62,162 bases of DNA from Klebsormidium nitens (GCA_000708835.1 DF237481.1:1-62162), one strand, 5' to 3'. Positions 1-13,268 are shown, counted from the first letter of the stretch. Notes: generated from the letters alone by a model not told the origin. A program made the numbers and translations.

Positions 1-761
1 CGTCACACTATGTGCCAGCTCGAGATCATCGGATGTCACTACAACGATCAGCTTAATTATACCTGGTTGTCACTGTGTGCCGCGTGGAAACAGCGCCATG
101 CGCATGCGATGTGCATCATGATTGGACCTGGATATCGGCACATGGCGGGTGTACAGCTTGCGCCCATGCCCGTCTTCTCAGTCAAATTGCTTTGCCGAGT
201 GGTTTAAGTATGCAGCGAGCTGAATATAGAACGTGTTGTGCGAGGACATAAGTCACTTTTGGCTTGTAAGTACGACGAAATCCGCTGTACTGCTTAGAGC
301 GCCAGGCCGGGCTTTCAATCTCAAACAATTTGCATATGCCATGGCTGGACCAACAGGATGACAACCGTCGAATCAAGGCAGACCAGTCGAGTGTAACAAA
401 GTTTTTTACTTACATTTAAAACATAGGACTTGGCACCACAATCGAATCCTCCCTAGATTATTGATAATGAGTACTCTTGAGTTATTCTAGTCCATCTCTG
501 CCCAGCTATTAGTAGACAGCTTACGCTGCATCGTTCTGCAATTCATACCACGTTTATAACATATATCGACCTTTGACCCTAGCCTGCAAGCGTCATAACG
601 CCCAAAAACTTACTCAGCTCAAGCAATGACGCTCGTTGAGGAGCTACTGCAGCCCCTGGGACCACGCCAACCTTCGCATGACCTCCGATTGCGAGACAAT
701 CCAACGCGCCTAGAGCGCTACCTATAGCGATCCATCACGAGCTCACTTCCGCCCACATCAC
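1..761. other. 3' flank of the RopGEF gene, no gene seen
   Basis: AT-richer DNA follows the RopGEF stop codon in its direction of transcription (minus strand). No family motif, splice-consistent exon or RNA gene was recognised. It presumably holds the RopGEF 3' UTR and then spacer; no poly(A) signal could be assigned with confidence. Confidence 0.4.
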
Positions 762-3700
762 CTACGCCTTTGCTCGCATCGACCCTTGGCTCGCGGGCCT
801 CTTAACCGACGAGAGCACGGGGACCGTCTTTCCCGTGTACATCGGGGGCTCCTCTTTTAGGGGGCTCGTCGGCGTTTGCGACCCCGAGAAAAGGGCGTCC
901 CCCGTGGGGGTGAAAGAACCGTCGATGCTGCTGTGTATGGAGGACGGAGTTGCGGGCGTGGAGTCGGAGACAGGGCCCCGGGCGAAGGAGAGGTGCTCCC
1001 GCGCGGCAGCGTTTACGGCCAGGACGTGCTCTATCCGGTTCAGGATGTTGGACGCCAGGCTCTCGAGCACGCGCGAGTAGCTCTCCAGGATCGCCTGACC
1101 CACGTCCTGAGAACACAGGGCATACGCTTGCGTCACTCGAGAGTTTGTGAGAAGTTTTAGTGAAACAAAAGTCTTCAGGACGTTCCCGGCATGCTTGTGA
1201 AATACTCAAAAAAAGATCGAGCAAACGGACAATGAAGGGGCTGCTTGTCCTGCCATCCAAGGAGGACCAAACACCCTCGGTAAGGACACGTTGAACAGGC
1301 TGGATGCCGACTCTACGGAGAACTCCAAACCTCCGAATGCTGAGCAAAACACCTGGAGTCAGTATGGGCGTTAGCGCGGAGTCCGTTCGCATCACTGGGC
1401 ACTTGCACCGTTTTTTAAAAATCTGCAACTCTCCCACCCCGTGTTCGCACTCTCCTAAGCCTACCCGCACAAAAAGTGGTCTTCATCTGTACTTGACCAA
1501 ATTCGAACCTCACCATCGTTTTGCTTGCCGCCACTTTGCTAGACTCCAGCCGTGCGCCCAAATATCATCGATGCAGAAGCCATGGGCAAACCAGCTGCAA
1601 ATTTCCAAGTGGCAGGAAACCAAAGGCTTCGAAGCAGCAGAATTCACAGGACACGACTGCAGAATCCGACTTTTACAGTGTCGTTTCTGAGGCCAGTTCC
1701 TCACCTTGTTGTACTGGATCTTGTACACGTGCAGCGTGGTCTGCGAGAGGCCCGGGCAGCGCAGGCGCAGGTTCCAGAGCGCGTCCATGGCGCGGCTCGC
1801 GTGCTTCTCGCGCTTCTCCAGCATGGGCCCCATCACGTTGCTCAGCGCGTTCTTGAACCGGGTGGTGCCCTCGTGGCCCGGGGAGTAGCCGTTCCCGAAC
1901 TTGTCGCGGTCCTGCGCGCAAAGAAACACCGGTTAGTGTGCTTCTGGAACCGGAACCGGAACCGGTAGGCTTTTGAGTCGCTGTTTAAGTCGCTGCTTGG
2001 GGAAATTCTGCTCCACGGGATTATCACGGACTTAAACTACCGGCCGCTTCTCAGACCAACGTTTTGCCCGCTTTCCAGATATTGCCTGCTTCCTCTTTGT
2101 CACTAACGTCGGGTTGCAAGCCGGCAACACATCCCCGCCAGCTTGTTCGCTAACCCTTTCTAACAGCGGCCCATCCACATAAATAAACCCCTCGGCCGCC
2201 CCTGGCCTTTGATCGGGTGGGACCAATCTAATCCTTGAGTCCGCTTCCACCTACCGCTTGTCGACGCTGTCAGTCAGGATGTCGCTTCCGAAGCCTTCCG
2301 CTGACCGTAAGCTTTAGCATTCACTCTCAGCAATGCAACAAAATGCCAAACGAATCAAACCCAACTACGGGCCGCCCAGCTCTAGCATTCACTCTCGACA
2401 ATGCATCAAAACGCAAAACGACCCAAACCCAACTACCAGTCCAGGAGGGCGTTCTCACCTGGTCCCCGGCCTTCTTGCCCGTCTTCCTCCTCCAGATGTG
2501 AATGGCCGCCTCCAGGTCGTTGGCGCACTTGAGCGCCGAGTGCTCGTCCGACAGCTTCACCGTCGACAGTAGCATGTCCGGGCTGAACGAGTCGCCCGTC
2601 AGCAGCCGGTACCGACCGTCGCCGAGCGCCGCGCGGCTACTCTGTAAGGTAATGGAATTTAAAAATCAAAGACGGGCATATCAGAAGGAGCTGATTAAAA
2701 TGTGCGGGAAGGTGTTATTGCTGAAAACAATAAGGTTCATGCGGGAGCAGACGGGACCATGTAAGGCCTGAGGCTGCGCAGCGAGTCTGCAAGGCGTTTG
2801 GTTTTGCATTTAGTGGACGGCGGATGCCAATCTTCAAGAATGCATCGTGATAGAGAACGCGTATGACAAGAAACACCTGTCTTTTGAGGGGCCATTATCA
2901 GGAAGAGCCAACTGCGGCCTTCCGCTCTGAGACGGTGAAAGCATTTCAAAATAATCAAAGAGTAGAATGTCGAGAACCTTTATGGGCGGGTTTCCCAGAG
3001 AAATCGAGCAAGAGCGAAACTTTTGCTCGAAGCGAAGAGAGCTGTAGGCGCTTGAGAGATCGACAAAACCCGAGCATGCTCGAAAGCGGCGAAAGCTGTG
3101 GTCGCCAAGCGTCCCTGACTTCTTTGCAGCCTCCCTAAACCTCACAAACCCTGATCTTAACCCCAATAACCCAAACCTCACCTTGGACAGCGCCTCCACA
3201 CTACTCTGCTGCCCTCCCTAAACCTCACAAACCCTGATCTAACCCCAGTTACCCCAAACCTCACCTTGGGCAACGTTTCCCAGTATGCGTCCGGCACCGC
3301 CATCTCCGAGAGCACCTGCGCGTTGATCGCCATTGCCGCCTTCAGAATCTGTTTTGCGACGCCCTTCTGATTCCCCAGCTTGCGCATCGACCGTTCGTCC
3401 AAGCCCTGCAAGCGAGAGCTCCTCTGTGAGTGAAACGACGCTTGAAGAAGTCTGGACAACCGGAACGCCTTATAGAACACGGGTGGAGAAAATATTGATT
3501 ACCAAGGCTGTGGTCAATAGTCCCTTGCTGCAAGTATCCTTCGTGCATCTTGCATTGTGTCGAACATGCTGTCGTTCGCGTTGACCCCAACCAGCGACCC
3601 AAGCAACATTAGGCACCATCCTTCTCCGCTTCCTTTCCGAAACCTCTTCCTGAGATCAATGCAAAGAAATCCTATTCAAAAAGCTCGTTCATACAGGACC

Positions 3701-6700
3701 TTTGAAGAATCTCCAATCACCTGAGCGGGAACCATAGCCTCGGGGAGCCACCACCGGTCGCTTTGGTGGGGCGTCATGCCCCCCTGAAACTCCCCGGATG
3801 AGTGCCCTGGGTCGACATACCAGAAGCCCTTCTCGGCGAAGCTGTCGAGGCACTCGGTGAGCATGGTGTCCAGCTTACGGAGCGCGGGAAGCGACGCGTG
3901 CAGGTCGGCGCGTTGCCGGAGGACCATCACCTGACAGGTGGCAGGATGTTATCGGGTTAAATTTTGAAGAAGGGTTTAGTTTCGGGCGAATTTAGGTTCG
4001 ACAAAGAAATTCAGCTTCCCCAGATCGGGGAGCCACGTGTGCAGGGGTCCGCTGCCGCAGGACCATCACATGACACGTGGCAAGTTACTGACAGCTTCAG
4101 TTCTGGGGAGACTGAAAGTGTGACGACGAGAATTTTAGCTTGCGCTGTTCGGGAACGCACTCTGTCGAAGCCCCGTCATCTGAAACGCGGCAGGATCTCG
4201 TTGGGATAGGTTCTGGATATATGTAGGTTTGAAAGAAAAGCTTTCAGCTTGCGCAGCGCAGATACCGACGCGCGTGGGTTAGGCGCTGACAAAGAACCAG
4301 CAGCTGACACGTGGCAAGGAATAACGATGGCATCTGAATGAAACAAAGTGCCAGGTTTGAGCTCCAAAACGTTGCCAACTCTGAACTAGCACTGAAGAGA
4401 TACCTGAGTTGAACATTTGAGATGCAGCCTCCGCAACTTACAACAAAGATTCGTGGGCAGCGGCAAGCAGTGCCAGGACAACAACTTCCGTTCAACTCTC
4501 TCAAAAGACTGAGCGGAAAGATGTGAGCAGCAATGTCTGGTCGGAAGTCATCGTACGAGGCAGCGCAAGCAGGTCCAGATTTCTGCCAACACATCCTCTT
4601 CCATAGTCGCAGGGTATAGCAGTCAGCTCAACGAAACCTAAAAGCGAGCCGTGAAGTTGTGGAGATTTAGACCCTTTGGATTCAAGGAGTGTCTCCCCTC
4701 TTGACTGGAGCCGATTGCACTCTCACTCACGAATAGCTTCATCTTTGCATTTCGGTGCTCGAGACAGAGCAGCCTCTCAAAACCCCTGAGATACGTACAA
4801 GTTCCAAACACGCTACAATACCCAAAACGTAGAAGTGACCAGAGGACCCTCACCTCGTGGCTGGGCCCTTTCGCGTTCTTATTCATCGACGGCACCATCT
4901 CTACAATGTGGTCCGCCGGGCAAAGCAGCCACTCTAGTTCCCGCTTCCACTTGCGCTTGCGCTCGGGGGCGAGCGGCTCCAGTTTATGCAGCTCGCCGAA
5001 CACCGCCGCTGACAGGTTCGTGAGTGCGTTGGAGATGGCGAGCGCCGTAGAGACGCCCTTGCCCCCCCCCGACATGTCTTCGCCTAGGAGGAGCTTCGAG
5101 AAGCGCTCCTTCATTTGGTCTAGATCTGCGGACGGGGGAATCCAAACGTTAGGGTCCTGTCAATCAAATCTGTAGTGTCAGAGTGTTCAAGGAAGCGGCA
5201 TCCAATTGAGCGGATGGAAGGACGAGCGTGGACTCCGGTTTGTGGGGCGGAACCCCACATCGCTCGGTTATCGATGTATGAGCAACGGTAACGTCACAAC
5301 CACGATGTCATCAGGCGCTGATGCGAGCTCGGCTTTTTTGGCCAGGGTAGTGGTTGGCCTTTGCCAGGTCGCTAGCAACCCGGCAGATAATACGTCACCG
5401 AGCGGTGACATTACTAGACACCCTCTCGCTCGCGACCGAGGTACCACGCGGGTTTTGAGGTCCGGCACTGCAAACTGCAATCCGCTTCTCCTTCCACCCG
5501 TTTTGACACCAGTGTTACTTTGAAGGTTCCATCAGACTGAGATGCCCTGCCATCTTGACCGTTCTCTCCCTCTGGCGTTGCAAAAGTTCTTCAGGCATGA
5601 TGACTCCCCGCTCCTCCTTAAGCAGGGAGCACCATGCAACGCTCGTCTTTCTGAACCATGTCCTAAGTTGCCTCTGTGACGAGCTTTCATTGCCCGCTTC
5701 CGCAAGACTTTGATTTGTATTTTTCTGCTTTCAACTTCCCAATCCGGAGGAGATTTCTAAGAGTGCTTCTGCTCAAGAGAGCATCTCTCCCGAACAGGTA
5801 GAGAAGAACTACGCATGATTGAATGAACAAAAGGCAACAGTGAAAAGATGCTCCTCTTCTGTTCACCTGTCCCTGCCAGCGCTAAGCGGGACACAAAAAC
5901 TGGTAGCGCAAAAGAACCAGAAAAGACAAGCATGATGCTCAGGAAGTGTACTGAGCTCACCCGCCTTCCAATTTTCTGGCACGCCAAATCGAGCAGTCCG
6001 ACATACCCACCTGAGATCTCTGCCTCCATTTGCCTCTGGCGTGCCTCATACGCAAAGTCATACACCAGATGGTTCTCCAAAGACGCCAGCTGGCGATCGC
6101 TGGTGGCCTCAGTCCCCTCCTCGTCGTCGTGCTGCGGGCTGTTGACAAAGTAACGACTGGAGGAGTCGCCGTTGGATTCGTCTTCCAGCAGGTTGGCCGG
6201 CCTGTTTTTGCCAAAGAAGCAGGTTCATGTCAGCGATCGTTAATATGGCATGTTTGTGCAACTTATTGGTGAGCAATTAGTGCTCATCAAACAAAAAGCC
6301 GCGCACGAGGAAGTCCAGCATTGTCACAAGATCTGCGGACCTTGCTAGGCAAACCCACCCGCATGAGCTCCTACCCAGACCCTTTTCTCCTGAACAGCGA
6401 CCAAGAGACCTCCCGGCACGCCGGAAACGTGCAGGCTCTATGACCAGAGTTACTTGCAGACTTATGACCACGTTCGTCCTTTGCCTCATTCACTTTTGCC
6501 TCCCTCCCCCATTGCACTCGGCTTGTGTCAAAAAGACACACATGATCAAAGCCAGCCCACTTACTCTGGATCCACGGGGCCCTCCCTTTGCCTTTCATGG
6601 TCCACCGGAGCCTCCGCTGCCCCTGCCCCTGGTAATCTCACATCTGACTCAGAAACACTTCCCGCCATAGCCGCACTTTCCGCCTGTCCCTCCCCCCCCC

Positions 6701-7901
6701 TGCTCTCAAGGCCTTCCACCCCCCTCGCTTCCTCCAAATGCTTCTTCCCATCCTCCCCCTGCCCCCCTCCCTGAGAGTCGTTTCTAACAGAGGGGGTCGC
6801 AGGCTCTGAAGCGGGGGTCCGCACGGCAGGCAAATCGCCCCCCCCAGTGGGGGTGGTCGGCAACGATGCCAGGCGCTTGTGCTCTGCCCGCAGGAGCGCA
6901 AAGTCCAAAGCTTTGTCAGGGTTTCCAACATGGGGGGATCCCCCTTCCGTCAAGCTCTGTTCGTTGTCAGCCTGGGGAGCGATCTCGGACCCCCCCAGAT
7001 GTTTCCGCACCAGGTCGGTCCGCTCCGCCAGCTCTATGATATCCCGGATCTGCACCCCAAACGAGCTGAGGATTTGCGCTTGGGGGGACTGCGGCCCCCA
7101 CGGGAGCCTGCCCTTTGGTCCCCCTGAAACATCGACATCCGAAGTGCTTGCCTCAAGCTCTGGGTGCGTGTCATGGAAGTCCTCCGTCTGGTCCCCCGCC
7201 CGCGACGGGCCATCCCCGTCTGACACCATCTTGCGCCGGAACTGATTGCTCGGACTGGCCGCCTCTCCACCAGTGTCAAACTCCCGCAATACAACGGCCT
7301 CCGGAACAGTCCCCCGCATGTGCTGCGCCGCGGAGGTTTGCATCGAACGAGCGCTCTCGCTTTGGGGGGATGATGGTACCACAGCCGGCAAGCCCGCCTG
7401 CACCCCCCTGTCCACTAAGAAAGTCGCTGGACCGTTCACGCTGTCGTTGCTCGCAACTGAACCCCCCGAAACTGTCCTAACCGCGCTCCAAGCGGAGGAG
7501 ACACCGGTCGCCTGCCTTTCCGGGGTGGAGCAAGGGCGGTAGGAGAATTGTCCGCGTGCAAAAGCTTCCCGCCACTTAGTAACTGGGTCAGGCGCACCCC
7601 CTGAGCGGGTCCGCCTGTCAGGGGGCGGAGACCAGGAACTAGAGCGAGAAAGGTTTGGAAGGGGGAGGGAGGAAGTAGTCCTCTCGATGGGGGCGGTGTG
7701 GGGCTTGAATGCAAAGGGGGGGTCTACCAGCTCGTCGGGGGGGAGGATGGGATTGTAATAGGCGCGATTTGGGCCCCGCTTGGGTGGGCGCCGCGAGGGC
7801 CCGAAGAAGAAGTCACGGCTGGGAAGGAGGGACGACTCTCCCGGGAGAGAAGTGCTGATGCGTTGGTCAGCCGTTTTTGGCAAGCCAGAAGTCGAGCGGT
7901 C
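762..7901 (-). CDS. RopGEF: RopGEF: PRONE-domain guanine nucleotide exchange factor for ROP/RAC GTPases
   Basis: RopGEFs catalyse GDP/GTP exchange on plant ROP GTPases at the plasma membrane and control polar growth. Eight exons join in phase: 7901-6565, 6201-6011, 5125-4854, 3930-3721, 3405-3265, 2641-2459, 1911-1705, 1106-762 (stop TAG), giving 961 visible residues. The PRONE domain begins near residue 510 with [20 protein letters not shown] and continues with [68 protein letters not shown] and [18 protein letters not shown]. All three conserved PRONE blocks are present. The roughly 510 residues before it are Pro/Ser/Gly-rich and probably disordered, much longer than in Arabidopsis RopGEFs (about 450-600 residues in total). 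The first visible exon opens at a CGCAG acceptor, has an in-frame stop just upstream and no early Met, so at least one 5' exon is missing from this model. A run of nine Cs encodes the GGG of the SGGGKG motif. Confidence 0.93.
2315..2446. repeat. Intronic direct repeat, 68-bp step
   Basis: Two diverged copies start with TAGCATTCACTCTC at 2315 and 2383 and both run on to AACCCAACTAC. They lie in the RopGEF intron immediately downstream of the donor at 2459. This is one of several purely intronic local duplications in the window. Confidence 0.8.
3128..3262 (-). repeat. Duplicated donor junction downstream of RopGEF exon 3265-3405
   Basis: The last codons of the exon plus its GTGAGGTTTGGG donor region recur 83 bp downstream in the transcript direction (copy junction at 3182). 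The intron stretch CTCCCTAAACCTCACAAACC is present in both copies. The copied donor is intact, so it could act as an alternative 5' splice site. Confidence 0.8.
4009..4320 (-). repeat. Three decaying tandem copies of the acceptor junction of RopGEF exon 3721-3930
   Basis: The exon start (acceptor at 3930/3931) recurs upstream with junction positions near 4069, 4179 and 4303, at steps of 139, 110 and 124 bp. Each copy retains parts of CAGCTT, GCGTG and GACACGTGGCA. In the first copy the acceptor AG has changed (CAG to CAT on the transcript strand). Similarity is highest in the nearest copy and falls with distance. Confidence 0.7.
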
Positions 7902-10900
7902 CTGCGAGGGCGGACTGGAAGCTTAGCGACAGAACATTTGGGCGGTGTCTCTCTACACAATATTCTCAAAGATTGTATTCAACAGAGACATTTGAAGATC
8001 GTGCTTTGAGACCGAGCTGTTGCAATGGCATGCTGCACACGATAGCCCAGTCTATATCGTGAGCGCTTGACAATCTGCCGGTAACTACCAAACACGGAAC
8101 CAAGAGGACTCAGAGAGGTAAACTGACGGTTTATACGAACATGCTTCCGCACTGCGTCACTCTCTTACCCCCATCCAGGAGATCTCTCAAGAAAACTAGA
8201 CCAGAGAGGGGCTGGAGAAAAGACGACGGAGGCTGCCTAGGCCTATCAAAAACCCTAAACCTCAAAATGACGGACTGCAGTTGCGATTGAAGGTGGCGCG
8301 CCCAGATAGAAGAGACAACATGGAGGAGGTCGATCAAGAGAAAAGGACATACCAACACTCAAACAACTTCCTTAGTGATTATGACAACAGGTGGCAATTC
8401 AAAACTGAATGTAGGACGGCTGCGTCATTGATACATAATGCAGGGTTTGGAGAAACTCCTTCAGCTCAGAGGTCTTTGCCTCCGTCCAATAACGGGGACC
8501 GGAAACGAGGTCAAGCAAGAGTTTTTGTCCCATCATGGGCAGCAGATCAAGACAAATGCCACCGCCGAGCTACCATACTTCCACCTCAATGTGTTGGCTG
8601 GAGGGGCAAACAGAAAAACACTCTCGCGAAATGGGCTCTACGCAGCTCAGGAGGATTGTTCTTCAGTAGACCTAATATTTCCTGAATTCAAAACGCTGTA
8701 CAACTTAGATAAGATAACCTCACGAGTTCCCAAATCAATAACAAAGAAGACCTTAAGTACATGCTTTCCTTGCTTCTTAGTCTCATACTTTGTTTTGATA
8801 AGAGCTTTTAATTGACACAAATCCATAACCCAGACTTTGTTAGGCAAAGCCCTTTTGGGCCAACTCAAAGATACTCGCCCGTCTTCCCCACCAAAACCCT
8901 AACCAGCTTCATGTACTCAACTTGGGAACACACTTCCACAAGCGGGAAGCTAGAGATAAAACAGGAACCTGCCGATGCATATGGCTCATCAGAGGCTTGC
9001 GAAGTGACGCCTTTCCACTTGCTCTTGCTTGAACCCAACAAGAGTGCATTCTGAACGCAAGATCTCAAAAGTCCATCCAATCATCAACCTGTTTTGGGAT
9101 CTGGCATAACCTGCCGCGCTGAATCCAGAATTGTGGGAGCACTGGTAATCCCAAGGCCGCAAGGGTTGAAAGCCAGTGCAAAACGCCACTCCTCAACTTC
9201 ATGCATGACGGCAAGTCCAGTCCATTTCGGGTTTGCTTGCTGAGGTTAGAACCCCCCCAAAGCAGTCAGTTTCAAAAGTGACAGCTGCCACGGAGAGGCT
9301 ACTGAGAAACCCTCCAGAGTCCGAATTCCTGCTCTAAGCTTGACATTTAGGTCCAGAAAACTTCAGAATAAAGCGTCGTGCAGTCTGAACTTCAGTACGG
9401 TCTCATGTTTTAGAACTGTAGCCCCTGGAGGCAAGTCCAAACTGAACACCTCACAGGGTCCTTTTGTTGAATTGGATGTATGCCGAGGGCAAATTACCAA
9501 CAAGAATGGAGTCTCCCTTGCTGTGCTGCCTTCGGGACTCCGCCTGTTGTCTGACCCTCCCGAATGGACCTGTCACAAACTGTCCAATGTCAGCCCTTGG
9601 TTGGAGATGGAAGGGCTGTGTTTGTACAGCCTTGCCATCGGCGTACTTTGGCTGGTAAAAATATGGACAAGGACGATAACTGAATGTCAGGAAAAGCCTC
9701 TCGATGACAGTACCCCTACAGCGGATCTCAGACCTCGTCGCAGCTGCATCAGTGAAGACTCCAAAAGAGTACTGTGCTACTTTGTCTGGAACGATTGAAG
9801 CTGCATCTGATCCCTGGGGCCTGGGTAACCAGAGTCTAACCCCAGCATTTTGCTGCTTAACACACCAGTGTCAAAGGCCTGTCCCAAACCTCTTGCTGCC
9901 ATCAGAGTTCGACTGCTCCATTATTGTGGTCTTCATGATGCTCACTGAACGAGCTGCTATGCGATCTTTAAGCCAGCATCCAAGATTTCTTTTTAAACCA
10001 ATGAGAACTTCATGCCGGCAGAAGGTGTGCAAGCCTTTTGCGGAGGGTGCCTTGGAAAAAACTGGGGTTGGGCCAGCAGGAAAGAGCATGCAGCAGGAGC
10101 ACCTCTTCTAGGCAAGGGGAAGGGGGATGATGTGATTGATGTAATGCGAAAGGGTAAACAATTACACGAGAGGCTTACGCATCTAAGGCCTGTGAAGCCA
10201 AAAGCTTTGGACATTCTGACACCTCCGCAAGCCACAAAGAAGGAAAAACTCAGCATGGCACCGCGCCGGGCAAGGTAAGCATCTGGGGGATAGCTTATGA
10301 ACCACAAATGAGCACCTTAGGCAACTTCAAAACCCAAATAATAGGCTAGTAAGACTCCGCATCATACTTCAAGAATAATCGAGACGCCACAAACCGCGCC
10401 AGGTTGAGCACAGAACAATGAGTTGACTCAGCTTAATTGCATCTGATCTGATGAGAGAACTTCATAATCATCCTTGCCAAATACCTAGGGTACAACACCC
10501 CACTCATGCAAAGCAGAACGGCAGCTACAATGCTGAGCTGAAAGCGCTGGGTGCCATTCCAATCGAGGATTTGCCTTCATCTCACCTTGTCTCTCTTATG
10601 AGCTACTGACACGCGTGCAGTCTGCTCTGATATCCCTTGATACATTCTCTGGCCCCGTATTCGCTAGACCAAACCGGCCTCCTGACCAGACCATTGTCAA
10701 GTGCGATGTCTCTGAACAAGATGCTCGAGCCTCTCTTTAAACAAAAGCTACTCCCTGAAACACAACCGCGTGCCTATACAAAAACTTCTGATAAGGTTTC
10801 AAACACAATTGCCAGCACCATTGAAAGCAAAGCATTTGTCCTCCACCTTCTTCACGTTCTGAAGGACGCCTCGCTTCTCTGGGCTTTGTTCAAAATTTTA

Positions 10901-11079
10901 ATCGATTCGCAGAAAGCTAGCCAGCCTAGCTTACCTAGCTTAGGTAATATCCTATAGGTAGAGCTGAATGATGAACTGTGTAGAGAGAGGCCGGTAGGAC
11001 CCAGTCCCAACTTGGCAAGCGCAGTGGCACGTGCACTTTTATGCAACTCTGCCCAGTGGTTTGTGACGTAGGTATTTTT

Positions 11080-11097
11080 GGTACCGTATACGGTACC
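11080..11097. repeat. 18-bp perfect palindrome in a GGTACC-rich tract
   Basis: GGTACCGTATACGGTACC reads identically on both strands. It starts a 430-bp tract (to about 11500) packed with GGTACC and CCGTAT motifs, including the inverted pair CCATACGGTAC and GTACCGTATGG near 11418-11450. No coding sense is visible. Confidence 0.9.
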
Positions 11098-11561
11098 CCT
11101 TTGTACCTAACATTAAAGTCAAGGTATATCAGGACAATATTTCCTGGGCTATAGAACCAGAGCCTAGCTTCAGGTTGAGCTTTATAATAATAGGCTCTCA
11201 ACCTTTCTGACGTGGACCAGATGTTACTTCCTCTAACCCGTGATTACGAAAAAACCATTGCTACCTATCTCCACTCACTTATACATTACTATATCCTCGG
11301 GAGTCGGAAGCCTGTATATTACGCTATACCAATTTGTAGATCTCAACTTGTTTCAACTTCCCTCTACCCGTTGCAGGCAGGTAGGTACCGAAATATTACT
11401 ACGGTAGGTTCCTACCATACGGTACCGGATACCGACCGTACCGTATGGTCCAACTTGTCAACCGTATGCGGTACCTGGTAGGTATGTACCGTATTGTCTC
11501 ACTGTTCACACAAGTGCACAGTGCACAACACTGCACATGTCCATAAAGGTACCGTGTACCA

Positions 11562-11773
11562 GCGTTCGACACGGAGTTTTTATTCTGTCGGCTGAGAGCC
11601 GACACTTCTCCGGTCAGTCGGCTGTACCTCTGAACCGGTCGGCTTATGTCAGCCAAACACCTAAAATATACCTCGATTCTGTCGGCTTTTCGGCCGACGC
11701 CCCTCGGTTGAGTCGGCCGGGTGGCAATTCCGTCGGCTGACGTTTGCCTGGTGTGTCGGCTCGTGTCGAACAC
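11562..11773. mobile_element. Possible MITE-like unit rich in GTCGGCT
   Basis: The stretch opens with GTTCGACACG and closes with its reverse complement CGTGTCGAAC, about 208 bp apart. Between them the heptamer GTCGGCT occurs about six times, with AGCCGAC in the opposite sense. There is no clear target duplication, so it may be a transposon remnant or simply a hairpin-prone repeat. Confidence 0.4.
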
Positions 11774-13268
11774 TGCCACCGAGGCCCTGGAGCCTGGAGG
11801 GCCTATCTAGGTGTTGAGTCTTGACCCGGCTACCGTAGTCATCTCGAAGAAGTCGGGGCGGTTAAAAGCCCGGTCTTCTCGGGATTCTAGGGCAGGTTTC
11901 TGGCCGTTGGATTATTGCACAAGCTGGTTCGAAACTTAACAGCCAAGAAATCGAACCGTCCAATCTCGGTACCGAAAACAGCACTGCGGCCTGGGCACTG
12001 GGCAAAAGTGGGCAAAAGTAGGTAGGAGACCGTAGGACTGGGGCTAGGGTTGGCAGAACGGTCCAGACCGAACCACGGGATTGTTGCGAGGTACCCTTTG
12101 GGTGACGTTCACCGCAGCTCGCGGGCGGCGTCCGACATGATTGCAAGTTTTCCGCTTCTACCGGATTAAACGCAGACATCAGTGGGCCGTACGTCAAATT
12201 AAGTTTGAGATCCGAGAAAGACGCCGGATTGCCAGTTAAATTGTACGGCCGCTCGTGCGGCCGCCCCGAACGCCCGCCGCGCGGCCTGCGCCCCACCCAG
12301 GCCGGGACGGTACGGCAGGGCAGATCGCCCGTTGACAAAAATGTTTACGCAGAGCATGTGTGAAGTTTCGCATTGGTCGAAGCTTCATGAGGCGCATTCT
12401 AGGTTGCTTTAGCAGGACTCGCAGGGGTGACTTGCAGGTTTCAGAATTGAGGAGGCCCTGAAGGCTTCCATTAATGGTCAAACAGCAAATATGTTCCAAC
12501 AGGGCAGGATTTGTCGATCTCCAAATGGACGGGCCCAAAACACTCTGGAATGTGCTCTGAACCGGGCAATCTACATGCATTCGTCCAACGCTTGTAATAC
12601 TGATGGCGCTATTCGGATGAATCCTTCTCTCGATGCCTGTGCGTATCAAAAAGACGAAAACGTGGGGCGTTGCCGTGGCAAAGGTTCAAAGTTCAAGTCG
12701 TCAGAGATTTTAACTTGCTGGGAATCTACAGATTTTCTGTCCCGCGAAACGAAAGAGCCAGGAGCTGACAGAGATGGATATGCACTTTTACTTGACCTTG
12801 TGTGATTAATTGTACATGCTCGACTCGGAATGGCAATTTTGGGAAGCCGAGGGGCTGCCAAAACGGCCAGGTATTGCAATATTCGGCTCAACGCATCTGA
12901 TTTGTCACGTAAGAACATTGATATCCTGCCAAATGGTCTTTATCAACAACTGAACACAAGAGTCAACGGAAAAAATCCAAGTGCAGGAACAGCTCTATCT
13001 CGGCATTCAGGCACGGTCGACAAGCAATTGGCGATGAATGGGCGTTGTGTGCACTGGTTGCTCTCCAATCCTGTCCACCATAGCAACCAACTGAAAGCAG
13101 ACAGTCAATTGCATTGTAATCAATATCGAGGTCCCTGAGCTCAATCGTTTCTGGAATTGAAGGAGATGTTCAAACGGTGGAAATGCTGCGGAATGTAAGT
13201 CTTCCTAGAGAGCCTGATCTTCTGGAGGCGGACAATACCACCTTCAGCTCATAGAGCGTCAATTGTAT

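Larger units (their letters stand above)
7902..13268. other. 5.4-kb intergenic stretch between RopGEF and callose synthase
   Basis: No coding gene could be supported. Open frames here have intron-like composition, no family motifs and mostly lack an ATG. The missing first exon and promoter of RopGEF must lie here. The stretch also holds KpnI-like palindromes (11080-11500), a GTCGGCT-rich inverted-repeat unit (11562-11773) and a GC-rich block near 12240-12310. Confidence 0.5.

Noticed and set aside
9340-9798. 152-codon open frame on the plus strand
   Set aside because: It begins at a non-ATG codon, has no motif and shows intron-like codon use, so it is not supported as a gene.
12491-12805. 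104-codon plus-strand open frame near the callose synthase 3' end
   Set aside because: No recognisable motif, GC-poor third positions and no partner exons.
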